A stretch of 12,882 nt of DNA, from the NCBI GenBank assembly GCA_030040115.1, contig JASHUH010000370.1:1-12882 (forward strand), read 5' to 3'. The position numbers and the translations under genes are program-made. Origin of the DNA: Acidobacteriaceae bacterium. GTDB taxonomy: Bacteria > Acidobacteriota > Terriglobia > Terriglobales > Acidobacteriaceae. Position 1 is the first letter of the stretch; each line of letters opens with the position of its first letter. The notes beneath the pieces are model-generated. The model made no database searches and was not told the DNA's origin. It worked only from the letters and a program-made list of their open reading frames with translations. Of this stretch, positions 6,319-12,882 are shown piece after piece.

Positions 6319-6547
6319 GATACTGGAACGACGTGACGGGCGCCCGTTCGGTAAGCAGCGGCGCGTTTTTCTTATTTACCGATTCGTAGAGTTCCCCCGC
6401 GAATGCTCTTTCGAAATCGGCATCCATCCGCCGTGGCGTGAGCGCCCGTTTCCGGCGATTTGGCAGCAACGGGTGGAGGTGGTGCGGGCGGTCGTCCATC
6501 CCACCGATGGGGCTAACCACCCCACGCGGCTGTTGCTGGATCTTTGA
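6317..6547 (+). CDS. Possible small protein, 76 residues, unrecognised
   Basis: A frame open from ATG 6317 to TGA 6545-6547. It is listed because it ends 6 bases before a hairpin with a T-run in the same direction, which is what a real plus-strand gene would show. The composition is protein-like (F-E-I-G-I-H-P-P-W-R-E-R-P-F, then V-E-V-V-R-A-V-V-H-P-T-D-G) and codons in the second half favour G/C at third positions. Against it: the ATG overlaps the start codon of the divergent SH3/TPR gene on the other strand (shared CATG), the SD is weak (GGGAA), no domain is recognised, and a long antisense frame covers the same region. It could instead be part of a non-coding transcript, or nothing. Confidence 0.2.
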   Translation: MILERRDGRPFGKQRRVFLIYRFVEFPRECSFEIGIHPPWRERPFPAIWQQRVEVVRAVVHPTDGANHPTRLLLDL

Positions 6548-6728
6548 TCCCCTCCCTTCGCCGTATTCGTTTGGTGCGAACGGAAGGGTTTTTGGAACTC
6601 CGATGACAAGGCGCATGGGAACGGAGCCGCCCTTGAAAATGGCAGATGAAGCGATGCTCAAAACCTATCGATTCGCCGATGGGCTGCCAAGGGGCCGGAG
6701 ACGAAAGTAAAGGCGTTGACTCCGAAAT
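6319..6728. other. Intergenic stretch between permease gene and SH3/TPR gene
   Basis: This 410-base stretch lies between two minus-strand genes. It should hold the promoter of the SH3/TPR gene, but no clear -35/-10 pair was recognised. It contains a plus-strand open frame of uncertain reality (6317-6547) that ends 6 bases before a terminator-like hairpin (6554-6593), as described separately. Confidence 0.35.
6554..6593 (+). terminator. Rho-independent terminator-like hairpin (plus strand)
   Basis: Bases 6554-6588 can fold as CCCTT, CCGT, TCG pairing with CGA, ACGG, AAGGG (12 pairs with two 2-base bulges on the 5' side) around a 7-base loop TTTGGTG, followed by TTTTT at 6589-6593. The orientation suits a plus-strand transcript, yet both neighbouring genes are on the minus strand. 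The bulges weaken it, so it may be fortuitous. Confidence 0.4.
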
Positions 6729-9146
6729 CTATTCGTCGCGTAGAGCGATGACCGGGTCTATTTTTCCGGTTCTACGAGCCGGCAGCCAGCTTGCCATTAA
6801 GATGACAGCCACCATCAAACAGGGGACGAGACTCAAAACCAGCGGATCGTTGGCGCTCAGCCCATACAGGAAGCTGGCCACGATTTTTCGCAGCAGAAAC
6901 GCCGCACCAACGCCGATCACCGACCCGACAATCGCCAGCCGCAGGCCGTGATGAAGAATGAGGCGCAGAACATCGCCTGGACGCGCGCCAAGCGCGATTC
7001 GAATGCCGATCTCGTGCGTCCGCTGCGAAACCGAATACGCCATCACCGCATACACGCCCAAGGCGGCCAGACTCACCGCCAGCAACGAAAACCCGCCCAG
7101 CAACCAGAGATCGAAATCGCGCAGCGAATCGGAATCGGCGACCATCGAACCCATCGTCTTTACCTCATAGACAGGAACCTGCGCATCGACAGCCGCAACG
7201 GCCGCGCGAATCGAATGGAGCAGATCGTTCTGCGCAACTCGACTTCGCACCGCGATCCCCATGTTCGCCTCAACCAGCGCGCGCATGCTGTCGGGAACCT
7301 GCGCGTAGGGATAATACGCGGTCGGCTCCATCACCACCGCTGCGCCCCAGTGGCGCACGTCTCCCGCGACTCCGACCACGGTGCACCACGAACTGCCCGC
7401 GAACCGCGGCTTGATTCGCTTGCCGATCGCGCTCTCTCCCGACCAGTATTTCCACGCCAGGCTCTCGCTCACGATGGCGACCGGAGCAGAAGTCGCCCTG
7501 TCCTGCCCATCGAACGCGCGGCCCTCGAGAAGCGGTATCTGCAGCGTATGGAAATAGTCCGCGCCCACAGCCCTGAAGCGCGTGACAATCTCGCCCTCGA
7601 GCGGCGCGGGCGTTTTGCCCTCTGTGTCAATCGGCATTGAAGGGTCCGTGCCACTGAGGGGGAAATCGCGCGCCACTGCCGCCGATTCCACCCCCGGCAA
7701 AGAGCGCACTCGTGAGACTACGTCATGGTAGAAATCCGGAATCTGCGTCCCGGTCAATTGCGAGGGCGCCGCGACGCGAAACGTCAGCACATGTTCCGGC
7801 GCGAATCCGAGCTGCACATTTTTGAGCGCCCACAGGCTCTTCAGAGCCAGTCCGGTCCCGATCAGCAGCAAGCATGCCAGCGCAGTTTCGGCAATCACCA
7901 GGATCGAGCGCGTGCGGCCCAATGCATGGCCCGGCGAGCCGCCATGCTCCCGCAAACTGCCGTTTACGTCAACCCGGGCAGCTTCGATCGCCGGAGCAAG
8001 ACCGAAGAGGATTCCCACGGCGACAGAAACGGCGAGCGAATAGATCAGCACCATGGCGTCGATGCTGGTTTCTTCGATGCGCGGGACGGAGGGCGAATGC
8101 AAGGCAAGCATCCCGCGCAGAAGAGCAATCGCGACGGCAATTCCCATCGCGCCGCCGATTGCCGCCAACAGCACGCTCTCGGTGAGCAACTGGCGTATGA
8201 TGCGCGACGCAGAAGCACCCAGCGCGCTGCGCACTGCCATCTCGCGCCGCCTCGCCGCTCCGCGCGCCAGCAGTAGATTGGCGACGTTCGCGCAGGCTAT
8301 CAGCAGCACCAATCCCACGCAGCCCATCAGCATCAGCAGGGCAGGACGCACATCCCCCGTGAACGCGTCATTGAGCGCCTCAAGGTAGACGCCAAAACCC
8401 GCGTCCCCCGCCGCATCGCTGCGATGCAGCCGGCCTGCAATCGCGTCCAGTTCGCTTCGCGCCTTCACCAGGCTTACCCCGTCCGGCACTCGGACCACGC
8501 CGCCCAGCCAATGAAAATTCCGGGACGAACCAATCCCGCTGTCCAACCGAAGCTGCAGCGGCGTCCACAACAGATCCTTGCCATCGAAGCCATTGAACCC
8601 GGCAGGCATCACGCCCACCACCGTATACGGCTCCCCATTCAGCTCGATCGACCTGCCCACGATTCCGCCATTACCCCCATAGCGGCTTTTCCAGAGCGCC
8701 CAGCTCAGCACCACAAAATTGCCCGCTCCCGCCACGTCCTCCTGCGGTGCAAACAATCGCCCCAGCGCTGGCTTGACGCCGAGCGTCGGCAGCCAGTCAT
8801 ATGAGACTTCGCCGCCCGCCACACGTTCCGGCTGGGCACCGGCGCCGCTCAGGTTGTATTCCCACGACACATGGGCGCCCATCTTGGCCAGCAGCCCGCC
8901 TTGCTGTTTCCAGTCCAGAAAATCCCGCGTCGAGAACAGATTCGCGTTTCCATCCGCTTGCCGTTGCAACACCACCGCCAGATGGCCCGCGTCCGGGAAC
9001 GGCCACGGCCTGAGCAGGACAGAGCGAACCACGCTGAACATTGCGGTATTGGCGCCGATGCCGAGAGCCAGGGTGGCGATGGCTGTGACGGTAAAGCCGG
9101 GCGATTTGACCAACTGCCGGGCGGCGAATCTTAAGTCGCTGAGCAC
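6729..9146 (-). CDS. MacB-type duplicated ABC transporter permease (ADOP family, orphan)
   Basis: About 805 residues from GTG 9146, chosen because GAGGGGGG (9153-9160 on the complement) sits 6 bases upstream and the product then begins L-S-D-L-R-F-A-A-R, the usual family start; a GTG at 9188 would add 14 unlikely residues. Order of parts: first membrane helix and periplasmic MacB_PCD-like domain (18-250, with L-A-L-G-I-G-A-N-T-A), FtsX-type membrane domain (268-395, A-N-V-A-N-L-L-L-A-R-G-A-A-R-R-R-E), second helix and periplasmic domain (412-650), second FtsX domain (680-795, R-T-H-E-I-G-I-R-I-A-L-G-A-R). This duplicated layout defines the acidobacterial duplicated orphan permeases. These lack an adjacent ATPase, and none is seen here. 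By family analogy it may move lipids, peptides or drugs across the envelope; the substrate is unknown. It appears to be a single-gene unit. Confidence 0.9.
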   Translation of the reverse strand: MLSDLRFAARQLVKSPGFTVTAIATLALGIGANTAMFSVVRSVLLRPWPFPDAGHLAVVLQRQADGNANLFSTRDFLDWKQQGGLLAKMGAHVSWEYNLSGAGAQPERVAGGEVSYDWLPTLGVKPALGRLFAPQEDVAGAGNFVVLSWALWKSRYGGNGGIVGRSIELNGEPYTVVGVMPAGFNGFDGKDLLWTPLQLRLDSGIGSSRNFHWLGGVVRVPDGVSLVKARSELDAIAGRLHRSDAAGDAGFGVYLEALNDAFTGDVRPALLMLMGCVGLVLLIACANVANLLLARGAARRREMAVRSALGASASRIIRQLLTESVLLAAIGGAMGIAVAIALLRGMLALHSPSVPRIEETSIDAMVLIYSLAVSVAVGILFGLAPAIEAARVDVNGSLREHGGSPGHALGRTRSILVIAETALACLLLIGTGLALKSLWALKNVQLGFAPEHVLTFRVAAPSQLTGTQIPDFYHDVVSRVRSLPGVESAAVARDFPLSGTDPSMPIDTEGKTPAPLEGEIVTRFRAVGADYFHTLQIPLLEGRAFDGQDRATSAPVAIVSESLAWKYWSGESAIGKRIKPRFAGSSWCTVVGVAGDVRHWGAAVVMEPTAYYPYAQVPDSMRALVEANMGIAVRSRVAQNDLLHSIRAAVAAVDAQVPVYEVKTMGSMVADSDSLRDFDLWLLGGFSLLAVSLAALGVYAVMAYSVSQRTHEIGIRIALGARPGDVLRLILHHGLRLAIVGSVIGVGAAFLLRKIVASFLYGLSANDPLVLSLVPCLMVAVILMASWLPARRTGKIDPVIALRDE

Positions 9147-9471
9147 CTTCGACCCCCCTCGATGATTCGTGATGCGTGGTCGGCCCACCTCGGCCCGGTA
9201 GGCGGCGGCCGCTCGATTGTACAGGCCCTCAAATAGGAATCTGTTGATTCTCCTCGCCCATAAACCGGCACTATCGGGGGATGGTCAATATTGATTGGGG
9301 AAGGTCAAAGGCCTGGAATTGAAACCACAAAGAAATCCTTTCGATGGCAACCCAACCTCGATTGTATCGAGGTGAAAACGGCGGATGCGGAAGCAGTTTC
9401 GCCGTGAAAACGCGAAGGGTGCCTGCCCAAATCCGGCAGCGCCTTTTTTGGCCGGTGTGGTGTGCGGCGGG
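9147..9471. other. Intergenic stretch upstream of the permease gene
   Basis: No gene is seen in these 325 bases. They hold the permease leader, with a TACAAT hexamer (9216-9221 on the complement) about 70 bases before the GTG that could be a -10 element without a good -35. They also hold a perfect 8-base inverted repeat (9355-9373) and two GTGAAAACG direct repeats (9372-9380, 9404-9412), described separately. No T-run terminator was found after the PDZ gene. Confidence 0.35.
9355..9373. promoter_or_regulatory. Perfect inverted repeat ACCTCGAT-TGT-ATCGAGGT
   Basis: Eight bases pair perfectly around a 3-base centre. It lies about 210 bases upstream of the permease start and about 100 bases downstream of the PDZ gene stop. 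No T-run follows on either strand, so an operator or a 3'-end stabilising hairpin is more likely than a terminator. It overlaps the first of two GTGAAAACG direct repeats. Confidence 0.35.
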
Positions 9472-10422
9472 TTAGACGGAGTGACCGGCGGCGGGCGCGA
9501 AGAGCTCCTTCAGATCGAGTTCGCTCTTTTGACGCTTTGAATCGACCTTCAGCGTGAGCTGCTGCTGCTTTTTGTCGCGGAGGATGGTGAGCTGCACCGG
9601 CTTGCCTTGATTGGAGCGCAGCGCGCGCTCCCAATCGGCGGAGGTAGCGATGGCGTCGGACCCCACCTTGAGAATCACGTCGAAAGCGCGCAATCCGGCC
9701 GCGGCCGCTTCGCTTTTGCGCTCCACCTGCTTGACCATCAGCCCGCTTTGCACGCCCAGATAAGCGGCCATCTGCGTGGTGAGGGGCTCAACCAGGGCGC
9801 CCACTTTGAGGGTGCTGCCAAAAAACGGGAAATGGAACCCGCTGGGAAAGCTATTCCCGCCGCCGGCCAAAATGCCCATGCCGCCCACCGGAGAAACCAC
9901 ATCGCCCCCGCTGCCGATCTGATCCCAAACATCGTGCTCGACGGCTGTGCGCTCAGCCAGTTGCACGGTCAGCACTTGGAGAGCCCCATCGCGGCTGATC
10001 TGGAGGCTCACTTTGCGTCCGGGAGGAGTGTCTTTGAGCACATGACCCAACTGCTCAGCGTCCCCGATGCTCTGGCCATCGAGTTGGAGGACCACATCAT
10101 TGACCTTGAGGCCGATTTTGCCGGCCGGCGCGTCGTGATCGACAAGGGTGATGAGGGCGCCATGCGCGTCTTTGAGCTTGAAGGCCTGCACCTGGCTGGG
10201 ATCGACATCGGTGACATGAACGCCCAGATAGCCCTGCGCTCCGGAGTGCGTAAGCCACACCTCCTGAGCCTCAAAAACCTGCACCACCTCAAACGCCTGC
10301 GCCCGGGCGGAGCGAACGCCTAGGGCAAAGCACGCGCCCAACACGCCCCAGGCGAGCAAGCCAAGGCTGGAAACAGTCTCAAGGGGGGAAAAACCCCGAT
10401 TCGGCCTCAAAAAGCGATACAT
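9472..10422 (-). CDS. Exported protein with two PDZ domains, no protease domain
   Basis: About 316 residues from ATG 10422, chosen because GGGAG (10431-10435 on the complement) lies 8 bases upstream and the product begins with a compact signal peptide (Y-R-F-L-R-P-N-R then a hydrophobic stretch, cleavage near S-A-R-A). An upstream ATG at 10521 would add 33 arginine-rich residues. PDZ 1 spans about 64-157 (G-Y-L-G-V-H-V, A-P-A-G-K-I-G-L-K-V-N-D-V-V-L-Q-L-D-G). PDZ 2 spans about 215-297 (G-L-M-V-K-Q-V, A-A-A-A-G-L-R-A-F-D-V-I-L-K-V-G). A Gly/Phe-rich linker joins them. The layout recalls the C-terminal half of HtrA/Deg proteases, but there is no trypsin-like domain. It is the last gene of the sigma/anti-sigma unit, 118 bases after the anti-sigma stop, so a sensing or scaffold role in envelope stress is a reasonable inference. 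Confidence 0.85.
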   Translation of the reverse strand: MYRFLRPNRGFSPLETVSSLGLLAWGVLGACFALGVRSARAQAFEVVQVFEAQEVWLTHSGAQGYLGVHVTDVDPSQVQAFKLKDAHGALITLVDHDAPAGKIGLKVNDVVLQLDGQSIGDAEQLGHVLKDTPPGRKVSLQISRDGALQVLTVQLAERTAVEHDVWDQIGSGGDVVSPVGGMGILAGGGNSFPSGFHFPFFGSTLKVGALVEPLTTQMAAYLGVQSGLMVKQVERKSEAAAAGLRAFDVILKVGSDAIATSADWERALRSNQGKPVQLTILRDKKQQQLTLKVDSKRQKSELDLKELFAPAAGHSV

Positions 10423-10540
10423 TTCCCGCTCTCCCGTTGACCTCTGCCGGATCGCTCTTCTCTGGCGGCGCGGTTTCCGGAAAGGCTCAGTACAATCGTG
10501 TTCCGCGGTTCGATGTTCCATCCGCGGAAACTCACCCCCA

Positions 10541-11554
10541 TTACTGAATCTCCGGAACCTGGCTGAGAATTTGCCGCGACACGTTCCGAATCTGGGGATT
10601 GTTATCCGAGGTGGAAACCGAATACAGCACTTGCCGGACGCTGGTGTCGGCTTCCACAGGCTCCAAAAGGTTGATGGAATCGGTGCGGATTCGGGGGTCG
10701 CTGTCGGTCATCAGCGCCTCGAGAACCGCATCGCGCACGCGCACGTCCTGGGCGACATAGGGTTCGAGGCCCTGGAGGGCCTTCTCGCGCACCTCCGCGT
10801 TGGTGTCGTAATGCAAAGCGATCATCAAAACATCGCGAATGCCGGTGGGCTGGCAACTGTGGCCTTTGCGGCATTCATCGGCCAGCAGGCCCACCGAATC
10901 GCTGCGCACGCGGGGCGAATCGGAATTTTCAGAGGCCATCATCAGCAATTGGCGGATCAGCGGGCTATCGAGCGAGCCGTCCACTTGGCGCGGCGCCAGT
11001 TGGTTGTAGCTGACCTGCACCATTTCGTTGCCCGGCTCGTTTTTGATGCCGGTGACGTTGGCCACTTCGGTAATCTGTGGCGTGTCGGAGGACTGGGCAT
11101 CGGCAGTCTGAGGAGTGGCCGGCGGCCCCGATTGATCCGCGGCGGCAGTGGGTGCGGGTGCGATCTTTTGAGCGGCTCGGCTCTGGGCGAGCTTGAAACC
11201 ACCGGCGCCTCCGGCCGCGGCTCCGGCCAGCAAAAGCAGCAACGCGGCCACGGGAGCAGCCTGAAGCGTGGCCACGCCGTTCCGCATCTTCTGCGCCCAT
11301 CGTTCATAAAAGCGCTTGGGCGGCAACGCGTCCAGAGCTTCATCCAGGCGCAGACGGGCCCGAGCGATGAGATTGGCTTCGGGTTCCTCTACCGGGTGCG
11401 CGCCGGCCAGCACCTTGAGGGCCAGCACCTGCGCGCACTCCCCCTGGCACTCGGGGCACCCCTCAACATGCCGCTCCAGCTCATGGATCTCTTCGTCCAG
11501 CAGTTCCCCATAAGCCGCCGCCACAATCCATACATGGGCAAGTTCGCAATTCAT
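10541..11554 (-). CDS. Zinc-finger anti-sigma factor with C-terminal HEAT-like region
   Basis: 337 residues from ATG 11554, with AGGA about 8 bases upstream. The N-terminus has the ZAS zinc-finger pattern C3 ... H29-V-E-G-C33-P-E-C36 in a helical context, typical of anti-sigma factors that hold ECF sigma factors. A membrane helix lies at about 99-119 (Ala/Leu/Gly-rich). A Pro/Ala/Gln-rich linker (about 130-165) follows. Residues about 195-335 form four helical repeats of HEAT type, each carrying a D-x-x-x-R-V/I-R motif (S-P-R-V-R-S-D-S, N-A-E-V-R-E-K-A, D-P-R-I-R-T-D-S, N-P-Q-I-R-N-V-S). Two Cys (C229, C234) may pair. The HEAT region would lie outside the inner membrane. The gene sits 105 bases after the sigma gene, the standard regulatory pair. 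HEAT tails are not the textbook anti-sigma sensor but occur in acidobacterial proteins. Confidence 0.88.
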   Translation of the reverse strand: MNCELAHVWIVAAAYGELLDEEIHELERHVEGCPECQGECAQVLALKVLAGAHPVEEPEANLIARARLRLDEALDALPPKRFYERWAQKMRNGVATLQAAPVAALLLLLAGAAAGGAGGFKLAQSRAAQKIAPAPTAAADQSGPPATPQTADAQSSDTPQITEVANVTGIKNEPGNEMVQVSYNQLAPRQVDGSLDSPLIRQLLMMASENSDSPRVRSDSVGLLADECRKGHSCQPTGIRDVLMIALHYDTNAEVREKALQGLEPYVAQDVRVRDAVLEALMTDSDPRIRTDSINLLEPVEADTSVRQVLYSVSTSDNNPQIRNVSRQILSQVPEIQ

Positions 11555-11582
11555 AGTTACGTCCTGTACGCCTCAAAAATGC

Positions 11583-11613
11583 AGCTTCTAACCTCTCGCT
11601 TCCAGCCTCTAAC
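11583..11613 (-). repeat. Degenerate heptamer tandem array in the sigma/anti-sigma spacer
   Basis: On the complement, bases 11613-11586 read GTTAGAG, GCTGGAA, GCGAGAG, GTTAGAA, a run of four 7-base units with consensus G-Y-T-A-G-A-R, followed by a partial fifth unit (GCT). It lies 31 bases before the anti-sigma ATG on the transcribed strand. Phase with the codons is irrelevant as it is non-coding. Confidence 0.5.
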
Positions 11614-11643
11614 TCATCGAGGGGCCTCAGATCGCACGGATCA

Positions 11644-11661
11644 AGCCGACAGCTTGCGGCT
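11644..11661 (-). other. Hairpin overlapping the sigma factor stop codon
   Basis: AGCCG(a)CA-GCT-TGCGGCT can fold into a 7-pair stem with one bulged base and a 3-base loop. On the minus-strand transcript it starts within the TAG of the sigma gene (11660-11662). No T-run follows, so it is not a strong terminator; it could attenuate readthrough into the anti-sigma gene or stabilise the sigma message. Confidence 0.3.
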
Positions 11662-12307
11662 AGCGTAAATCCGCCAACTGCGCCCGCAGTTTCTTGGTTG
11701 CCCGGAAGAGCGTGTTCTTGGCGGTTTCTTCCGTCGTATGCAACATTTCTCCGATGGTGCGCAGGCGGAGACCCTGGTAATGCTTGAGCTCGAAAACCAT
11801 ACGCTCGCGGGGAGTCAGTTTACCCAGCGCGTCTTGAATTTTCTCGCCCAGCCGTTTGCGGTCCAACTCGCGGGCCGGATTGGAAAATGATCGGTCGTCG
11901 GAGACAGACGCCAAAATGTCGATTTCGTCGCCGCTGCGGTCAACGACCACGGCGTGGTCTTCGCGCCGCGTCTTGCGCCGGCGCAACTGATCCAGACAAA
12001 GGTTGGTGACGATACGGTAGATCCAGGTGTAGAACGAACATTCGAAACGAAAATTGCCGATGTACCGGTAGGCTTTGAGGAAGGCTTCCTGGTAGATGTC
12101 TTCCGCATCGTGCTCGGAGCCGGTGAGATGCAGGGCCAAGCGCATCACCTGGTGCTCGTATTGGCGCACCAAGGCGTCAAAAGCGGCGCGCGAACCGGCT
12201 TGCGCCTCACGAATCAGATCCATCTCGGCGGAGCGGCTCTGGACGCGATCCGGCGCCCGGCTTGCCTTTTCGCGGTTAGCCCCGCCCATTGCTCTGGAAA
12301 CAGCCAT
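11660..12307 (-). CDS. ECF-type RNA polymerase sigma factor (RpoE-like)
   Basis: About 215 residues from ATG 12307. Other in-frame starts are ATG 12403, 12289 and 12223; the start is uncertain because none has a good ribosome site, but 12307 gives the usual ECF length. Sigma region 2 spans about 43-111: F43-D-A-L-V-R-Q-Y, H66-D-A-E-D-I-Y-Q-E-A-F-L-K-A-Y (2.2 helix), F86 to W95-I-Y-R-I-V-T-N (2.3-2.4). Region 4 spans about 155-210: L164-T-P-R-E-R-M-V-F-E-L and the helix-turn-helix L181-R-T-I-G-E-M-L-H-T-T-E-E-T-A-K-N-T-L-F-R-A. There is no sigma-3 or long region 1. It directs core RNA polymerase to stress-type promoters; the downstream anti-sigma factor would restrain it. In such units the sigma factor commonly autoregulates its operon, but no matching promoter was identified. 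Confidence 0.92.
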   Translation of the reverse strand: MAVSRAMGGANREKASRAPDRVQSRSAEMDLIREAQAGSRAAFDALVRQYEHQVMRLALHLTGSEHDAEDIYQEAFLKAYRYIGNFRFECSFYTWIYRIVTNLCLDQLRRRKTRREDHAVVVDRSGDEIDILASVSDDRSFSNPARELDRKRLGEKIQDALGKLTPRERMVFELKHYQGLRLRTIGEMLHTTEETAKNTLFRATKKLRAQLADLR

Positions 12308-12318
12308 GCCTGGAGAGA

Positions 12319-12324
12319 ATTTTA
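12319..12324 (-). promoter_or_regulatory. Possible -10 element TAAAAT before the sigma gene
   Basis: On the complement the hexamer TAAAAT matches the -10 consensus at 5 of 6 positions. It ends 11 bases before ATG 12307, so a start point about 7 bases downstream would leave almost no leader. A TTGGAC hexamer sits upstream but 14 bases away, shorter than the normal 16-18. If real, translation may be nearly leaderless or begin at a later ATG (12289 or 12223). Confidence 0.25.
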
Positions 12325-12512
12325 CCCTCCGGCCACCCGTCCAAGCTAAAGGTCCCGCCACTTCACCCGGGGAAACAGGTAAGTCTACCGCCTCCGCTGC
12401 CATCTAACTCTCCATTCCGCAGCGATCTGTACGTCATCCAAGTAGACGCGGATTCGCGGCATTGGTAATCAGGTACCGAGGTCATGTAGCGGCTCTCGTA
12501 CACTGGAAAGCG

Positions 12513-12882
12513 ATGAGCGGCAATCTTTTCGCGGATGGGGACGCGGGCGGGACGGCGACGGCCGGGGAGTGGTTTACGGCGCACTGCGATGGCGGATCGC
12601 GCGGCAATCCGGGGCCGGCGGGCTACGGGGCGGTGATCGAAGACGCACGCGGCGCGGTGGTGGCGCGGCTGAGCGAGTACGTGGGCCGCCGAACCAACAA
12701 TTATGCCGAATACGCGGGCCTGCTGGCGGTGCTCGGTTGGGCCCTCGAAAACGGTGTGAAGCGGCTGCGCGTGGTTTCGGACTCCGAGCTGATGGTGCGG
12801 CAGATGAAGGGTGTTTACCGGGTGAAGAACCCGGGGTTACGCCCGCTTTGGGAAGAAGCGCAGGGGCGCGCGCTGCGCTTGG
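12513..12882 (+). CDS. rnhA: Ribonuclease HI (5' part, runs off right edge)
   Basis: 123 codons are visible from ATG 12513, preceded by a weak GGAAAG (12505-12510). The enzyme cuts the RNA strand of RNA-DNA hybrids, for example primers and R-loops, in the cytoplasm. After a 20-residue low-complexity lead, the fold starts with F21-T-A-H-C-D26-G-G-S-R-G-N-P-G-P-A-G-Y-G. Then come N63-Y-A-E66-Y-A-G-L-L and V88-S-D90-S-E-L-M-V-R-Q-M-K-G. D26, E66 and D90 are three of the catalytic metal ligands; the fourth lies beyond the window. The D-S-E-L-M-V-.-Q and Y-.-V-K-N-P motifs are those of the short bacterial/archaeal RNase HI form. The gene is divergent from the sigma factor gene, with about 205 bases between starts. 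Confidence 0.93.
   Translation, partial: MSGNLFADGDAGGTATAGEWFTAHCDGGSRGNPGPAGYGAVIEDARGAVVARLSEYVGRRTNNYAEYAGLLAVLGWALENGVKRLRVVSDSELMVRQMKGVYRVKNPGLRPLWEEAQGRALRL

Noticed and set aside
6140..6661. A 173-codon minus-strand frame overlapping the start of the SH3/TPR gene
   Set aside because: Its second half is a shadow of the SH3/TPR coding sequence in another frame, and the first half has no domain or ribosome site.
10381..10396. GGGGGGAAAAACCCC as a possible hairpin
   Set aside because: It lies inside the N-terminal codons of the PDZ gene and is explained by G-F-S-P codons; there is no sign of regulatory use.
10571..11668. A 365-codon plus-strand frame antisense to the anti-sigma gene
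   Set aside because: The opposite strand encodes an unmistakable zinc-finger/HEAT protein; the antisense frame is a codon-bias shadow.

Overview
The window looks like chromosomal DNA of an acidobacterium (Acidobacteriota, probably Terriglobia or Bryobacterales). This is inferred from gene types and style: an orphan MacB-type duplicated permease of the kind that is abundant in that phylum, a planctomycete-type cytochrome gene start, an Ig-repeat protein tail ending in a membrane segment plus Cys-Gly-rich stretch, high GC, and frequent GTG/TTG starts. No rRNA, tRNA, CRISPR array or complete insertion sequence was seen.

Left third (1-3388) is an accessory and decay zone. It opens with the N-terminus of a secreted cytochrome-type protein running off the left edge (minus strand), then a 5'-truncated and frameshifted Ig-like surface protein (plus). 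Next is an apparently intact NleD/M91-like zinc metalloprotease gene (minus). Upstream of it lies a patchwork of three abutting gene remnants: a Schlafen-type AlbA_2 piece (minus), a STAND NTPase piece (plus, frameshifted), and an IS66 transposase piece (minus). The joints can be placed to within about ten bases.

Middle (3389-9146) carries a secreted two-domain cupin (plus). On the minus strand are uppP (undecaprenyl-diphosphatase) preceded by an SH3-like/TPR-like exported protein 58 bases upstream, and an orphan ABC-type permease of about 805 residues.

Right part (9472-12307, minus) is a compact unit read in the order ECF sigma factor, zinc-finger anti-sigma factor with a C-terminal HEAT-like region, and an exported protein with two PDZ domains and no protease domain. 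This resembles an envelope-stress module (sigma, membrane anti-sigma, PDZ sensor); the functional link is inference. A degenerate heptamer array lies in the sigma/anti-sigma spacer. Divergent from it, the 5' part of a ribonuclease HI gene runs off the right edge (plus).

Cell-envelope functions dominate: UppP recycles the lipid carrier for peptidoglycan, and the SH3/TPR, PDZ, cupin and permease proteins all appear to be exported or membrane-bound. The least ordinary parts are the stand-alone M91 protease, the remnant mosaic beside it, and the HEAT-tailed anti-sigma plus PDZ pair.
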